Program-made: the position numbers and the translations under genes | In this document: in pieces, positions 6,404-14,816 of the stretch | Position numbering within the stretch: position 1 is the first letter of the stretch | Layout: each line of letters begins with the position of its first letter | DNA from: Castellaniella sp034674885 | Lineage (GTDB): Bacteria > Pseudomonadota > Gammaproteobacteria > Burkholderiales > Burkholderiaceae_B | Assembly: GCF_034674885.1 (NCBI RefSeq) | Contig: NZ_JAUCDS010000001.1 | Span: 186,001-250,000, forward strand | DNA length: 64,000 nucleotides | Reading direction: 5' to 3' | The notes under the pieces: generated by a model | Told to the model about the DNA's origin: nothing | Database searches by the model: none | What the model saw: only the letters and a program-made list of their open reading frames with translations

Positions 6404-8323
6404 CTACGCTTGCGCGGACCGATCGGCAGACGTCACATGGCGCCAGATGCCGCCGCTCAGGCGCAGGTTCTCCGGCTCGCTGGCCAAGTGTTCCCGCAGA
6501 TGTGCGAAATAGGCTGCCTGCCAGCGCTGCGAGTAGGTCTGGGCATCCTCGCCCGAATCGGGCGATGGCAGCATCTCCAATGTGTAGGACATGCGTCCGC
6601 TCTCCCAGCGGGGCACGTAGAACACCGACGGCACGTTCAGGCGATATGCCAGATGAGACGCAAAACCGGAGTACGTCACGTCCTGTCCTTCGAAGGTTGT
6701 GCGCGGCGCGGCGGGATTGATTGCCCCATCGATGGCCAGACACAGCACGTAGCCCTCGTTGATCGCACGCATGCAGGCCTTGGCAACCTGGGCCTCGGTC
6801 TGGTCGGCGGTAGAGATCAGCGCCTCGGAATAGCTGCTCTGAGCGATGCTGGGTGCCGTCGCCAACCAGCGGGACGGGATACCCACCAGCTCCATGGCCA
6901 TCAAGCCGGCGTACATGGGGCCCACGTGCGCCGTGGCGACCACGACACCACGCCCGGCCGCCAGCAGTGGCGCAAAGAAACGCTCTCCGGTATCGAGTTC
7001 GCCCAGCAAATACATGGCCTCCTCGGCGCGCTCCTCGCGGCATTCGAGCCAGTCGAGCAGCAGGTGGTCGATCATATGGCCCCAGCGCGCCCGGCGCTCC
7101 CAGGACGCGCGATCGGTGGACGTATCGCCGCGCAGCGACCAGGCCCAATCCAGCCGCGCCTGCGGAATAGGCGCGGTATCCAGTTTTTCTTCCATGCGGG
7201 CCAGAGCTTCCTGAAACGTGCCCGGCAGCCGCGCGCTGCGCGTGGCGATGTATCGCGAGAACAGCGCCTCTGCCTCTTCCTGGCGGCCCGCCTGCGTGAG
7301 CGCGCCGATGGCGGCCCGCTGCCACAGCAGCTTGTCCGGAGACTTCCGGACCAGTCTCATCCACTGATCAGCCGCATCGTCATACTGCAAGGTGTGTCGC
7401 AGCGCGCGGGCATACAGGGCGCGCGTCTGTTCCAGTTCCGGCGCCAGTTCCAGGGCCTGCGCCAGCGGCGCCACCGATTCCTGGTAGCGGCCAGCACGCA
7501 GCAGGGTTTCGCCATACAGCGTCAGCAGCCGCACATCCGCCGGCGCCATCTGCAAGCCGGCCTCGAAATGTGCCACCGCATGCACCTTGCGATCTTCGTC
7601 TGCGCCGCGCCGCAGATGCGAGAGCCCCAGCGACGAGCGCAGCGCCGCGCAATCGTGGCCCGCGCGAAGCGCGGCGTCACCCAGCCGGATCGCCGCCACC
7701 GTGCGGCCATCCTCCATCAGGGCGCGCACCGCCATCGTCGCCATGCGTCCGTTTGGCAGAGTGTCCGGGTCCAGTGCTGCCGCGACGACTGCCGCCTGGG
7801 CCACATCGCCATTGCGCACGAAAGCCATCATCCAGGAGTACGCGTCACCGGGCTCGCTTTGAGCCAGGGCAAGGGTCGCGCGGGCAACGTCGGCCGCCTC
7901 GGCCACCCGGCCCGCCTGCACGCGCAACTGAATCCGCGCGGCATGCAGGGCCGCGTTGCCAGGCTCGATGCCGGCGGCAACATCCGCCTCGGCAATCGCC
8001 CTGTCCCACTGCTCCATGCGTCCGAAAAGGCTGGCGAGCAGGCGGCGGTCTTCGACACGCGAGGGATGGACGGTGATCAGCACGCCCAGCGCGGCGATCG
8101 CGGGCCCGAACCGCCCCTCGCGCACGAAGGGCGAAACCAGCAATCGCCGGACATCACGCCAGCCGTCCCTGGCCTGTCGCAACGCCGGTTCGAGCGCGGC
8201 CATGTCGCGCTCGGGGTCGGCCGCGTCGCGGATCTGCCCGATGATGTCGCGCAAGCGGGCGATGGCGCCCTGCGGATCAGCACCCGCCGCACGCGGGCGA
8301 CTTTCCATAGCTGTGTCAACCAT
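6404..8323 (-). CDS. vexE: Vi capsule lipid-anchor protein VexE (TPR plus acyltransferase-like domain)
   Basis: A 639-aa protein in two parts. Residues about 65-370 consist of Ala/Leu-rich helical repeats of TPR type. Residues about 455-625 resemble LpxL-type lipid A acyltransferases: ATAHVGPMYAGL with H466, then a CLAIDGAINPAAP segment and the VPSVFYVPRWE stretch. VexE homologues are linked to the fatty-acylated reducing-end anchor of Vi antigen. The usual HX4(D/E) acyltransferase motif here reads H466-VGPM-Y471, so the acidic partner is absent at that spacing. The start at 8323 overlaps the vexD stop by eight bases and the stop abuts vexL, indicating tight translational coupling. Confidence 0.83.
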   Translation of the reverse strand: MVDTAMESRPRAAGADPQGAIARLRDIIGQIRDAADPERDMAALEPALRQARDGWRDVRRLLVSPFVREGRFGPAIAALGVLITVHPSRVEDRRLLASLFGRMEQWDRAIAEADVAAGIEPGNAALHAARIQLRVQAGRVAEAADVARATLALAQSEPGDAYSWMMAFVRNGDVAQAAVVAAALDPDTLPNGRMATMAVRALMEDGRTVAAIRLGDAALRAGHDCAALRSSLGLSHLRRGADEDRKVHAVAHFEAGLQMAPADVRLLTLYGETLLRAGRYQESVAPLAQALELAPELEQTRALYARALRHTLQYDDAADQWMRLVRKSPDKLLWQRAAIGALTQAGRQEEAEALFSRYIATRSARLPGTFQEALARMEEKLDTAPIPQARLDWAWSLRGDTSTDRASWERRARWGHMIDHLLLDWLECREERAEEAMYLLGELDTGERFFAPLLAAGRGVVVATAHVGPMYAGLMAMELVGIPSRWLATAPSIAQSSYSEALISTADQTEAQVAKACMRAINEGYVLCLAIDGAINPAAPRTTFEGQDVTYSGFASHLAYRLNVPSVFYVPRWESGRMSYTLEMLPSPDSGEDAQTYSQRWQAAYFAHLREHLASEPENLRLSGGIWRHVTSADRSAQA

Positions 8324-9608
8324 GACGGAGTCCTCTCAACAAAGCCAGCGCCACGCGGGCGATGAACATAAGCACAAAGCCCAGCGCCAGTGCCTGCAAC
8401 AACAGGAGACCCGTGCGCGGGCTGCTGGGCCGGTCCGTGGGAACCGGTTGCGCAATGATCGACAGGTACCGCTGCAGGCGCAAAGCGTCCGTCATGGCCT
8501 GTTGGTACGATTGCTGCGCCAGGGTCAGGTTGGAATCCGCGAATGCCTGGGCATTGCGCAACGCCTCGTAGGGCTTGAGCTGCTTGACTTCCGCATTGCC
8601 GCCTCCGCTCAGGCGAAAGCGCACCGACTTGAGCCGCTTTTTCAGGGCAGCGACCTGCATTTCGGCCGGCTTGAGCATGAAGTGGTTCTTGTTGCCCAGG
8701 GCCTGGATCTTGTCCAACCTGATCTGCGCGGTGCTGAGTTCCCCTTCGATCTGGCTGGACAGATCCAGCAGCATCGACACCGTGGCAGCGGGGTCGACGT
8801 TTCCATGGGCCGTACGCCATGTCGTCAGCGCGTCCCGGGCTGCAAGCGCCTTCTGCTCTGCCAGCCCGACTGACTCCCGGCTCACCGTCAGTTTGTCGGT
8901 GACACCTTTCTCGTTCATGGTGCTGACGAATTCCTCGGCCAGGCCGATCAGCGCCTGGGACAGCGTGGCCGCGTCTTCCGGGGAAAACGCGCTGACCCGC
9001 AGCACATCGATCTGCTCCAAGGCATTGAACGAGACCTGCACCGACGCCTGGTAGGCGCGATACAGCGCGTCCTCGCTGGAATCCTCGGAAAGATGATTGA
9101 GCGGGTCCCATCCGGTGTTGGTCAGATAATGGCGCAGGCCAACCTTCTGGTCGAGCCGCTGCATCGCATCGCGCGACCTGATGAAGTCCGCAACCGCCCA
9201 CCCGTCCACGAAGCCACCGAGCATGCCGCCTGAATTCCCCGTGGTGAGCAGACTGGCCGCCGCACCTGCGCCACCTTGCTGACCGGATGCCGACTGCACG
9301 AAGAACCGTGACTCCGCCTCGTAGCGCGGCGTGGCGACGAAACACACGTAGACCAGCGCAAGCGCCACCGGCGCGACGACGATCAGCGCGTTGATCCAGC
9401 GCCGGCGGCGACGCTCCCGCAGCGCCGACTGCCGCTCGCGGCGGCGGCGTTCGATTTCCGACCCGGACTCAGAACCCGAGCTGGCCCTCGTCGAAGCCGC
9501 CTCCGAAGTCGTCCCCGCGTGTTCCAGAGTCGCTGCGCGATCGTCGCGGGGGATATCGTTGGAGGCATTGGTCGAGGTCGTCGTCGATGCGGAGTGCGCT
9601 TCGTTCAT
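8316..9608 (-). CDS. vexD: Capsule export inner-membrane protein VexD (KpsE/BexC family)
   Basis: A polysaccharide co-polymerase/export protein of 430 aa, matching the usual VexD length. The first ~55 residues are Ser/Thr/Glu-rich and disordered-looking, followed by an Arg-rich stretch (IERRRRERQSALRERRRRR) on the cytoplasmic side. TM1 is INALIVVAPVALALVYVCF, after which comes the family signature TPRYEAESRFFVQS. A long periplasmic coiled-coil region and a C-terminal TM (LLLLQALALGFVLMFIARVAL) follow. It bridges the inner-membrane ABC complex and VexA. The start lies inside vexC, giving a 140-base overlap in different frames; no later in-frame ATG precedes TM1. Confidence 0.88.
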   Translation of the reverse strand: MNEAHSASTTTSTNASNDIPRDDRAATLEHAGTTSEAASTRASSGSESGSEIERRRRERQSALRERRRRRWINALIVVAPVALALVYVCFVATPRYEAESRFFVQSASGQQGGAGAAASLLTTGNSGGMLGGFVDGWAVADFIRSRDAMQRLDQKVGLRHYLTNTGWDPLNHLSEDSSEDALYRAYQASVQVSFNALEQIDVLRVSAFSPEDAATLSQALIGLAEEFVSTMNEKGVTDKLTVSRESVGLAEQKALAARDALTTWRTAHGNVDPAATVSMLLDLSSQIEGELSTAQIRLDKIQALGNKNHFMLKPAEMQVAALKKRLKSVRFRLSGGGNAEVKQLKPYEALRNAQAFADSNLTLAQQSYQQAMTDALRLQRYLSIIAQPVPTDRPSSPRTGLLLLQALALGFVLMFIARVALALLRGLRHG

Positions 9609-10185
9609 AGATCAAGCCTTTGAAGCAATAGTCCGCCAACTGATTCTGGCGGTAACTGGAGAAAATGAGAGTCCGGCTCACCAGCCGTTCTTCGAACAGG
9701 GCTAGCCAGAGCCGGGTGAAACGGCAGGGCTCGAAGGGAATGCTCCCTTCGATCACGTAGACATCGAACGCCGGCGCCAGCGCCAGCGCGAATGAAAACT
9801 CCTGCCGTATGTAGAGCGGCCAATGCTCCATGGGCTTGGCCAGGCAGCCGGGATCGCTGATCAGGTCGGCAACCAGTTCGTACGCCGCATCCGCATCGAT
9901 CTCGTACATCTCGCTGACGAAATCGATCATGCTCAGGCCGGTCGCCTTGCCGCGGATGAAGCCTTGCCGGCCGATCGCCCACGACACGTTGCCAGCGTGC
10001 TTGACGAAACCCTGGAGAGGCGGGCGCAGGCAGCACAGCACGTCCACCAGCTGCCGATGCATTTCGGGCACGGACGACAGCAAGGCATAACGTCCGACCG
10101 GGATATCCAGGCTGGCATTGACCAGCAGCGATTGCCTGCTGCCAAAGACATGGGGCGCATCGGTCACGCCATTGAGCTGGATCAT
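9469..10185 (-). CDS. vexC: Divergent ABC ATPase homologue in the VexC position, catalytic motifs missing
   Basis: A 238-aa protein in the place of the capsule-export ATPase (KpsT/VexC). The overall plan matches the family: IQLNGVT opening, LDIPVGRYALL, VSWAIGRQGFIRGKATGLSMIDFVSEMY (the SWPxG...TGxENxxF region), FALALAPAFDVYVIE, RF, and TLIF. But Walker A (normally GRNGAGKST) reads SVPEMHRQL, the signature (SSGMR) reads WPLYIR, Walker B DE reads EG, the D-loop is lost, and the H-loop histidine is Y in TLIFSSY. No GxxxxGK(S/T) occurs anywhere. The start at 10185 has GAGGGAAG directly upstream and follows vexB by 22 bases. The C-terminal ~45 residues overlap vexD. ATP hydrolysis by this protein is doubtful. 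Confidence 0.75.
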   Translation of the reverse strand: MIQLNGVTDAPHVFGSRQSLLVNASLDIPVGRYALLSSVPEMHRQLVDVLCCLRPPLQGFVKHAGNVSWAIGRQGFIRGKATGLSMIDFVSEMYEIDADAAYELVADLISDPGCLAKPMEHWPLYIRQEFSFALALAPAFDVYVIEGSIPFEPCRFTRLWLALFEERLVSRTLIFSSYRQNQLADYCFKGLIYERSALRIDDDLDQCLQRYPPRRSRSDSGTRGDDFGGGFDEGQLGF

Positions 10186-10207
10186 CTTCCCTCGCACAGG
10201 ATCTACC

Positions 10208-11554
10208 TCACATCGGCTGGACATTGGGGCGGGCCAGGCGCTCGGCCATCAGGGCGACCACCATCAGGAACACCAGCGAGGTCAGGAAATAGCCCAGGCT
10301 GGCATCGTGCGACTGGTACGCCGGGAAGTACGCCGAACGCAGCAGTTGCATGCCATGCGCGAACGGCGACCAGAGCACCCACGGGCGCAACTGCTCCGGC
10401 AACTGTTCCGATACGAAAAAGACGGCCGCGAAAATCTGCAGGAAACGTTCGATGATCGGCGCAAGCCGCAGAAAGAAGTGCCAGAAGGTCGCGATCGTCC
10501 CGAACAGCAGCCCCATGGCCGCGCCGCAACACCCCATCAGCACTACGAAAGCAAGAAAGCCGGCCCAACTGATCGGCAAGGTGATGTAGCCCAGCGCGTG
10601 GCCTGCACCGATCAACACCGCAAACACCACCAGATAGACCGACACATAGATCAGCGCCTGCACCAGGGCGCACATCAACGGCGTGACGCCCTGGAAGTTC
10701 AGCAGGCCTCGGGCTGACACATAGGCCGTGCTGCTGCGAAAGGCGATCTGCCGGAACATGATCCAGGTCGTCGCCCCCAACATCGCGAACGTCTGCACGT
10801 CCATGCCCAGGATGTAATGCGTCCCCATCAGGATATACAGCGACGAAATCAAGGTCAGCAGCACCACGGGGCCTACCAGCGCCCACACCAAAGCGATGCG
10901 GCTCTCGCCTTGCATCACACGCAGCTGGTAGATGAACATCGCCATCAGTGTGCGCCCGGCAGGGCGGGCCTGGCCGGCCCTGCCGGGCGAGTACCCTTCA
11001 TGCAAGGTGTGCAGACGGTCCCGCAGGATCGCCAGGTCGCCCGCTTCGTCCTGCGCCACCTCGATTTCCAGCGCAATGTCGTTGCGTGACGCATGGCGCC
11101 GCGCTTCGCGCGCCTTGTCCTGCTTGCGTCGTTCCGCGCGCAGCGCATGCGCTGCGGCCAGGCGCTCGTCCTCGGCCACCAGCCTGGTCGGCATGTAGCC
11201 CGGTTCGAATACCGGCACGCCCGCGCGGATGTCCTGTTCCAGGAGGCGCACGATGATACGCAGGCGCCGCCGGGAAAAATCGGCCAGGTTTTCATCGACT
11301 GCGCTGCGCGCGATCTCCGCCTCCAGTTCCGCCTGCACTGCCTCATACACCGCCCGCCGGGCCGCCACGGAATCGTGCGGCGCACCCTGCAGGCGGGCGA
11401 GCAAGGGCTTGAACAGCACAGCCGGCGCGGCCTGGGCCTCGAACAGCGAGGCCGGATCCAGCCGCCAGTCGGCAACGCCGGACCCTACCGTGTAGCGGCC
11501 GTCTTTCCGGCGCGATCGCCAGCTCTTGATCCGATCCTCGTTACCCATCGACAT
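10208..11554 (-). CDS. vexB: Capsule ABC transporter permease VexB with long N-terminal extension (KpsM family)
   Basis: An ABC-2-type permease for capsular polysaccharide. The last ~240 residues form the KpsM-like membrane domain: FIYQLRVMQGESRIALVWAL leading into TM1, then ATTWIMFRQIAFRS, VQALIYVSVYLVVFAV, and a C-terminal PWVLWSPFAHGMQLLRSAY. The family is normally about 260 aa, whereas this protein has 448. The extra ~205 residues at the N-terminus are soluble, charged and Arg-rich, with helical stretches (RRAVYEAVQAELEAEIA, ERRKQDKAREARRHA) that I do not recognise. I chose the ATG at 11554, one base after the vexA stop; an in-frame ATG at 11614 would overlap vexA by 59 bases. Confidence 0.85.
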   Translation of the reverse strand: MSMGNEDRIKSWRSRRKDGRYTVGSGVADWRLDPASLFEAQAAPAVLFKPLLARLQGAPHDSVAARRAVYEAVQAELEAEIARSAVDENLADFSRRRLRIIVRLLEQDIRAGVPVFEPGYMPTRLVAEDERLAAAHALRAERRKQDKAREARRHASRNDIALEIEVAQDEAGDLAILRDRLHTLHEGYSPGRAGQARPAGRTLMAMFIYQLRVMQGESRIALVWALVGPVVLLTLISSLYILMGTHYILGMDVQTFAMLGATTWIMFRQIAFRSSTAYVSARGLLNFQGVTPLMCALVQALIYVSVYLVVFAVLIGAGHALGYITLPISWAGFLAFVVLMGCCGAAMGLLFGTIATFWHFFLRLAPIIERFLQIFAAVFFVSEQLPEQLRPWVLWSPFAHGMQLLRSAYFPAYQSHDASLGYFLTSLVFLMVVALMAERLARPNVQPM

Positions 11555-11555
11555 G

Positions 11556-12713
11556 CTATGGGGATAGCGACGACGAGCTGGCGCCCGCATCACTGCCGAT
11601 GGCTTTCGTGGCACTGAAGCCCGCGCTCATCGTGAAGCGGAAGGCCGACAAGACCTTCTGCACCTGCGTGAACGGCGCGTCCGAAATATAGATCGCCTCG
11701 CCTTCGTGCACCGTGAACTCGCGCGCCAGCGCCACCTGCTCCGGACGGGTCAGGTCGAACTGGTAGACCACGGGCAGCATGTCCGGCTTGCCGTCCACCC
11801 CGGCCTTTGCGGGCGTGAACAGGAACACGGAACGCGGATCTGCCAACTTGTCGTCCAGCCCCCTGGAATCCGCCAGCGCATCCAGCACGCTGTAATTGCG
11901 CTTGCTGATGGCCACGCGCCCTTGAGTGCCGGCCGCCCCCAACACGGTCAGGAACTCCTTGGATTCATAGGCAGTAATGACGTCGCCCGCCCGCAACAGG
12001 ATGTCGTTTTTCTGGTTCCGGTAGATATCCGACAGCCGCACCGATGCCACCTGGTGGTTGCGGCGCAGGCTGATGATCAGCTGCTCGGGATTCTCCTGCA
12101 CCGGCGCCGCCTGCGCCAACGCGCTGCTCAGGCGCTGGGATGTCTGCGTGATGGGATACATGCCGGGCTTGGTCAGGTTCCCCTGCACCGTCACCATCTG
12201 GCCGCGTTCGTCGGCCACGCGTGTCACGCTGATGTCTGCGCCAACGACAAGCGTACTCAGGCGCTCCATCACGGCGTCATGCAGCTGCCCGAGGGTCAGG
12301 CCCTCGGCCCTGAATTTGCCGAGGATGGGAAACGAGACATGGCCCGAGCGGTCGACTTCATGGTTGCCCAGATCGCTCACACCGGACGGGTCCGACGCAA
12401 ACACGCCCAGGCCACCGCGTTCCCACACCTTGATGTTGATGCCGTCGCCGGGCACCAGGCGGTCGAATCCCGCTTGCGTCAGGTCACGGTAGCGCGCAGG
12501 GAAATCGGACACCTCGGGCTCACGGCTCTGCTGTGCGAGTTCGCGCGACACGGGCATCACGATGACATCCTTGTCATCGTGAGCCCCCGTCATTTCACTC
12601 AGCATGGGGCCGGACCGCGGCAGTTGGCAACCCGTGAGCATCAGTGCGGCAAGCAGCAGCATGATCAGGGTTGTGTGACGCCGCACGTCCGGGTTCAGGA
12701 CTTTCACTTGCAT
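11556..12713 (-). CDS. vexA: Outer-membrane capsule export lipoprotein VexA (Wza/KpsD family)
   Basis: A polysaccharide export channel of the OPX family, 385 aa. The signal peptide ends in LTGC (lipid cysteine C29). The poly_export domain begins around DRLVPGDGINIKVWERG and contains HEVDRSGHVSFPILGKF. SLBB-like segments follow (MVTVQGNLTKPGMYPI and FLTVLGAAGTQGRVAI). The C-terminus contains EGEAIYISDAPFTQVQKVL. It follows tviE after 45 bases containing an AAGGAT ribosome site and a run of seven T. It would form the outer-membrane conduit with VexD. The start at 12713 is chosen because upstream in-frame residues lie outside the ribosome site and look non-coding. Confidence 0.92.
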   Translation of the reverse strand: MQVKVLNPDVRRHTTLIMLLLAALMLTGCQLPRSGPMLSEMTGAHDDKDVIVMPVSRELAQQSREPEVSDFPARYRDLTQAGFDRLVPGDGINIKVWERGGLGVFASDPSGVSDLGNHEVDRSGHVSFPILGKFRAEGLTLGQLHDAVMERLSTLVVGADISVTRVADERGQMVTVQGNLTKPGMYPITQTSQRLSSALAQAAPVQENPEQLIISLRRNHQVASVRLSDIYRNQKNDILLRAGDVITAYESKEFLTVLGAAGTQGRVAISKRNYSVLDALADSRGLDDKLADPRSVFLFTPAKAGVDGKPDMLPVVYQFDLTRPEQVALAREFTVHEGEAIYISDAPFTQVQKVLSAFRFTMSAGFSATKAIGSDAGASSSSLSP

Positions 12714-12758
12714 AATGATCCTTCCACTCCAGCAGCTTAAAAAAAGCCCCATCGCCCA

Positions 12759-14816
12759 TCACGCCCGCATCAGGCCCATGGCCGGCGCGAGATCGACACG
12801 ATCGTCGTGCTCGGACATGCCGGGCATGCACAGGCTCAGGAATTTGGTGAGCATTGCCTCGAGCGAAAACAGCTTCTGCGCCCGGCGGCGGCTGTGCGCC
12901 CCCAAGTCCTCGTTGCTGCGTACCTTGTCCACCATCGATGTGACCTTCTCGCACGCCTCGTGCAGATCCGGATGAACGACGTCGCTGAGCAGGTGGCCCG
13001 TCTCGTTCTCCACGAAACACTCGCCCGCGCCGCCGGCTGGCGTCGAGACCACGGGAACCCCCTGCAACTGAGCCTCGATCAGCACGTTGGGCAAGCCTTC
13101 GTAGCGCGACAGCAGCACACTGGCGTCCATCTGCGAATACCAATAGCCGACGTGATTGGACAAGCCCACCAGCAACAGCCGGTCGTTCACATGCAGCTCC
13201 TGCGCCAGCGCCTCGATGTTCTCGCGCAAACGCCCGTCGCCCACGATGACGAAGCGCGCATGCGGTCGCTCCTTCAGGTACAGCGCGGCCAGCTTGATCC
13301 ATAGCTGTGGCCGCTTGTCCGGTTCCAGCCGGAATACGCCGCCGATCGTTTCCGTGGCGTCGTCCGTGCTTGCGTGGAAGGCCTTCCACATTTCCTTGTC
13401 GGCGTCCGACGCGTCGGTCGGCAGCTCGGGCACGCCGTTGTACAGGATGTGAAAGCGCTCGATCGGAATGTCCAGCCACTCCGAGTACGCTTGCGCAGCC
13501 TTGCGGCTGTTGCTGACGAAGACCACCCCCGGCACCTGGGCCAGGGCCTGGTACAGCTCCGGATACTCTGCGCGGAAGCGATCCTTGCGGATGTTCGGCG
13601 GCAAGCCGCGGAACACCAGGTGGATGGTCGGCGTGCCCGCCAGCAACGCCGCCAGCGCGCCGAACAGGCAGGTGCCGTCCTGCCACAGGCTCACCACGTC
13701 GAACGGATTGGCCCGCAGCACCGGCGCAAGCCGCGTCACGCCATAGTGGACCGGCGGGGGCAATTGTTCCAGCAGACGGGCCAGGCTTCCTGCGGGAACG
13801 GTCTGGTGGGACACCGAGACGGCCGGCAAGCGGTTGATCTCCGTGACGGGAATATGCGCCTTGACCAGGACGGGAAGGAAAAAATCGTCCTGCTTCTTGG
13901 GCGAGCCCGTCGGCTCGGTGTGCTGCTTGACCAGCACCTCGACCTTCTTGGGCCGCAGCGGGATATCGGCGGAAGGCCGTCGGCGGCGGGACTTGGCCAT
14001 GCGGGTCAGCTCGCCGGCCAGGCGCGTCAGTTGCCGTTCTGCGCCGCCGGGGCCCAGGCTGCCGGTGACCAGCGCTACCGAGACGGACTTGTCCAGCGCA
14101 TGTTCGGCGATCTTCCGGTCGCGAAAGTGCAGGATCGCATGTTTCATCGACACGATCCGGACGTCTTTTCCCGCCAGTGCTTCTTCGGATTCGAAGCGCT
14201 GGTAGAACGCATAATCACTGGCCAGTCCCTCGGCGAGTTCGGCCGCCTTGCTGCCGGGCGCCAGGTGCTTGACCACCGGCGCGATCACCTCGAACGCATC
14301 GGCCAGCAGGCCACGTTTGCGCAGGCGCTTGGCAAACTCGGCCCGCATGTTGCGATCCGTGTGTTGCGAGATCAGGCGGCGGAACAGGGCGTCGGACTGC
14401 TCGTGCGCGCGGATGTCGCCCAGCAGCTTCGCCCGCGCGAACAGGCGCTCGGCATTACTCTTCGACTCGGGCAGATGGCGATCGACCAGCGACAGGGCCT
14501 CTTCAACGCGCCGTTCCTTCACGAGGCGCGTGGCGCAATGGCGGACAATATGCAGATCGTCCGGGCATTGCTGCAGCAAGGTCGCCCATTGCTCGGCCAT
14601 GCCCTCGTTCAGGCCCGCCAACTCCTGCAAGCGAAGCAGCAGAAAGCGGACCTTCGAGTCCTCCATGTGATGCTCGGCCAGCGCCTGGGCCCGAGTCAGA
14701 TTTTCCTGTGCGACTTGAACCCGGCCCGACCCTGCAACGATGTCCGCCAACTGCGCTTGAACCTGTTGAAGATCGGACGAGGCCTCCCCTTGCTCGGCAA
14801 TCAGTGGCGAACTCAT
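12759..14816 (-). CDS. tviE: Vi polysaccharide glycosyltransferase TviE (GT4)
   Basis: The presumed polymerase of the capsule, 685 aa. Residues about 1-200 are helical repeats of TPR type. The GT-B core begins at VSVALVTGSLGPGGAERQ. The C-terminal donor-binding half contains GGVFRLEPDKRPQLW, FVIVGDGRLRENI, LLLVGLSNHVGYWY and the EX7E-type segment SRYEGLPNVLIEAQLQGVPV. TviE homologues polymerise N-acetylgalactosaminuronic acid from its UDP form. The ATG at 14816 overlaps the tviD stop as ATGA; an upstream ATG at 14849 is less likely. The donor-sugar genes tviB/tviC do not accompany it in this window. Confidence 0.88.
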   Translation of the reverse strand: MSSPLIAEQGEASSDLQQVQAQLADIVAGSGRVQVAQENLTRAQALAEHHMEDSKVRFLLLRLQELAGLNEGMAEQWATLLQQCPDDLHIVRHCATRLVKERRVEEALSLVDRHLPESKSNAERLFARAKLLGDIRAHEQSDALFRRLISQHTDRNMRAEFAKRLRKRGLLADAFEVIAPVVKHLAPGSKAAELAEGLASDYAFYQRFESEEALAGKDVRIVSMKHAILHFRDRKIAEHALDKSVSVALVTGSLGPGGAERQLTRLAGELTRMAKSRRRRPSADIPLRPKKVEVLVKQHTEPTGSPKKQDDFFLPVLVKAHIPVTEINRLPAVSVSHQTVPAGSLARLLEQLPPPVHYGVTRLAPVLRANPFDVVSLWQDGTCLFGALAALLAGTPTIHLVFRGLPPNIRKDRFRAEYPELYQALAQVPGVVFVSNSRKAAQAYSEWLDIPIERFHILYNGVPELPTDASDADKEMWKAFHASTDDATETIGGVFRLEPDKRPQLWIKLAALYLKERPHARFVIVGDGRLRENIEALAQELHVNDRLLLVGLSNHVGYWYSQMDASVLLSRYEGLPNVLIEAQLQGVPVVSTPAGGAGECFVENETGHLLSDVVHPDLHEACEKVTSMVDKVRSNEDLGAHSRRRAQKLFSLEAMLTKFLSLCMPGMSEHDDRVDLAPAMGLMRA

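Noticed and set aside
4943..8365. 1140-codon open frame on the plus strand
   Set aside because: It runs antisense through vexL and vexE, lacks family motifs and is dominated by Arg/His/Gln/Ala residues, the usual shadow of GC-rich coding DNA.
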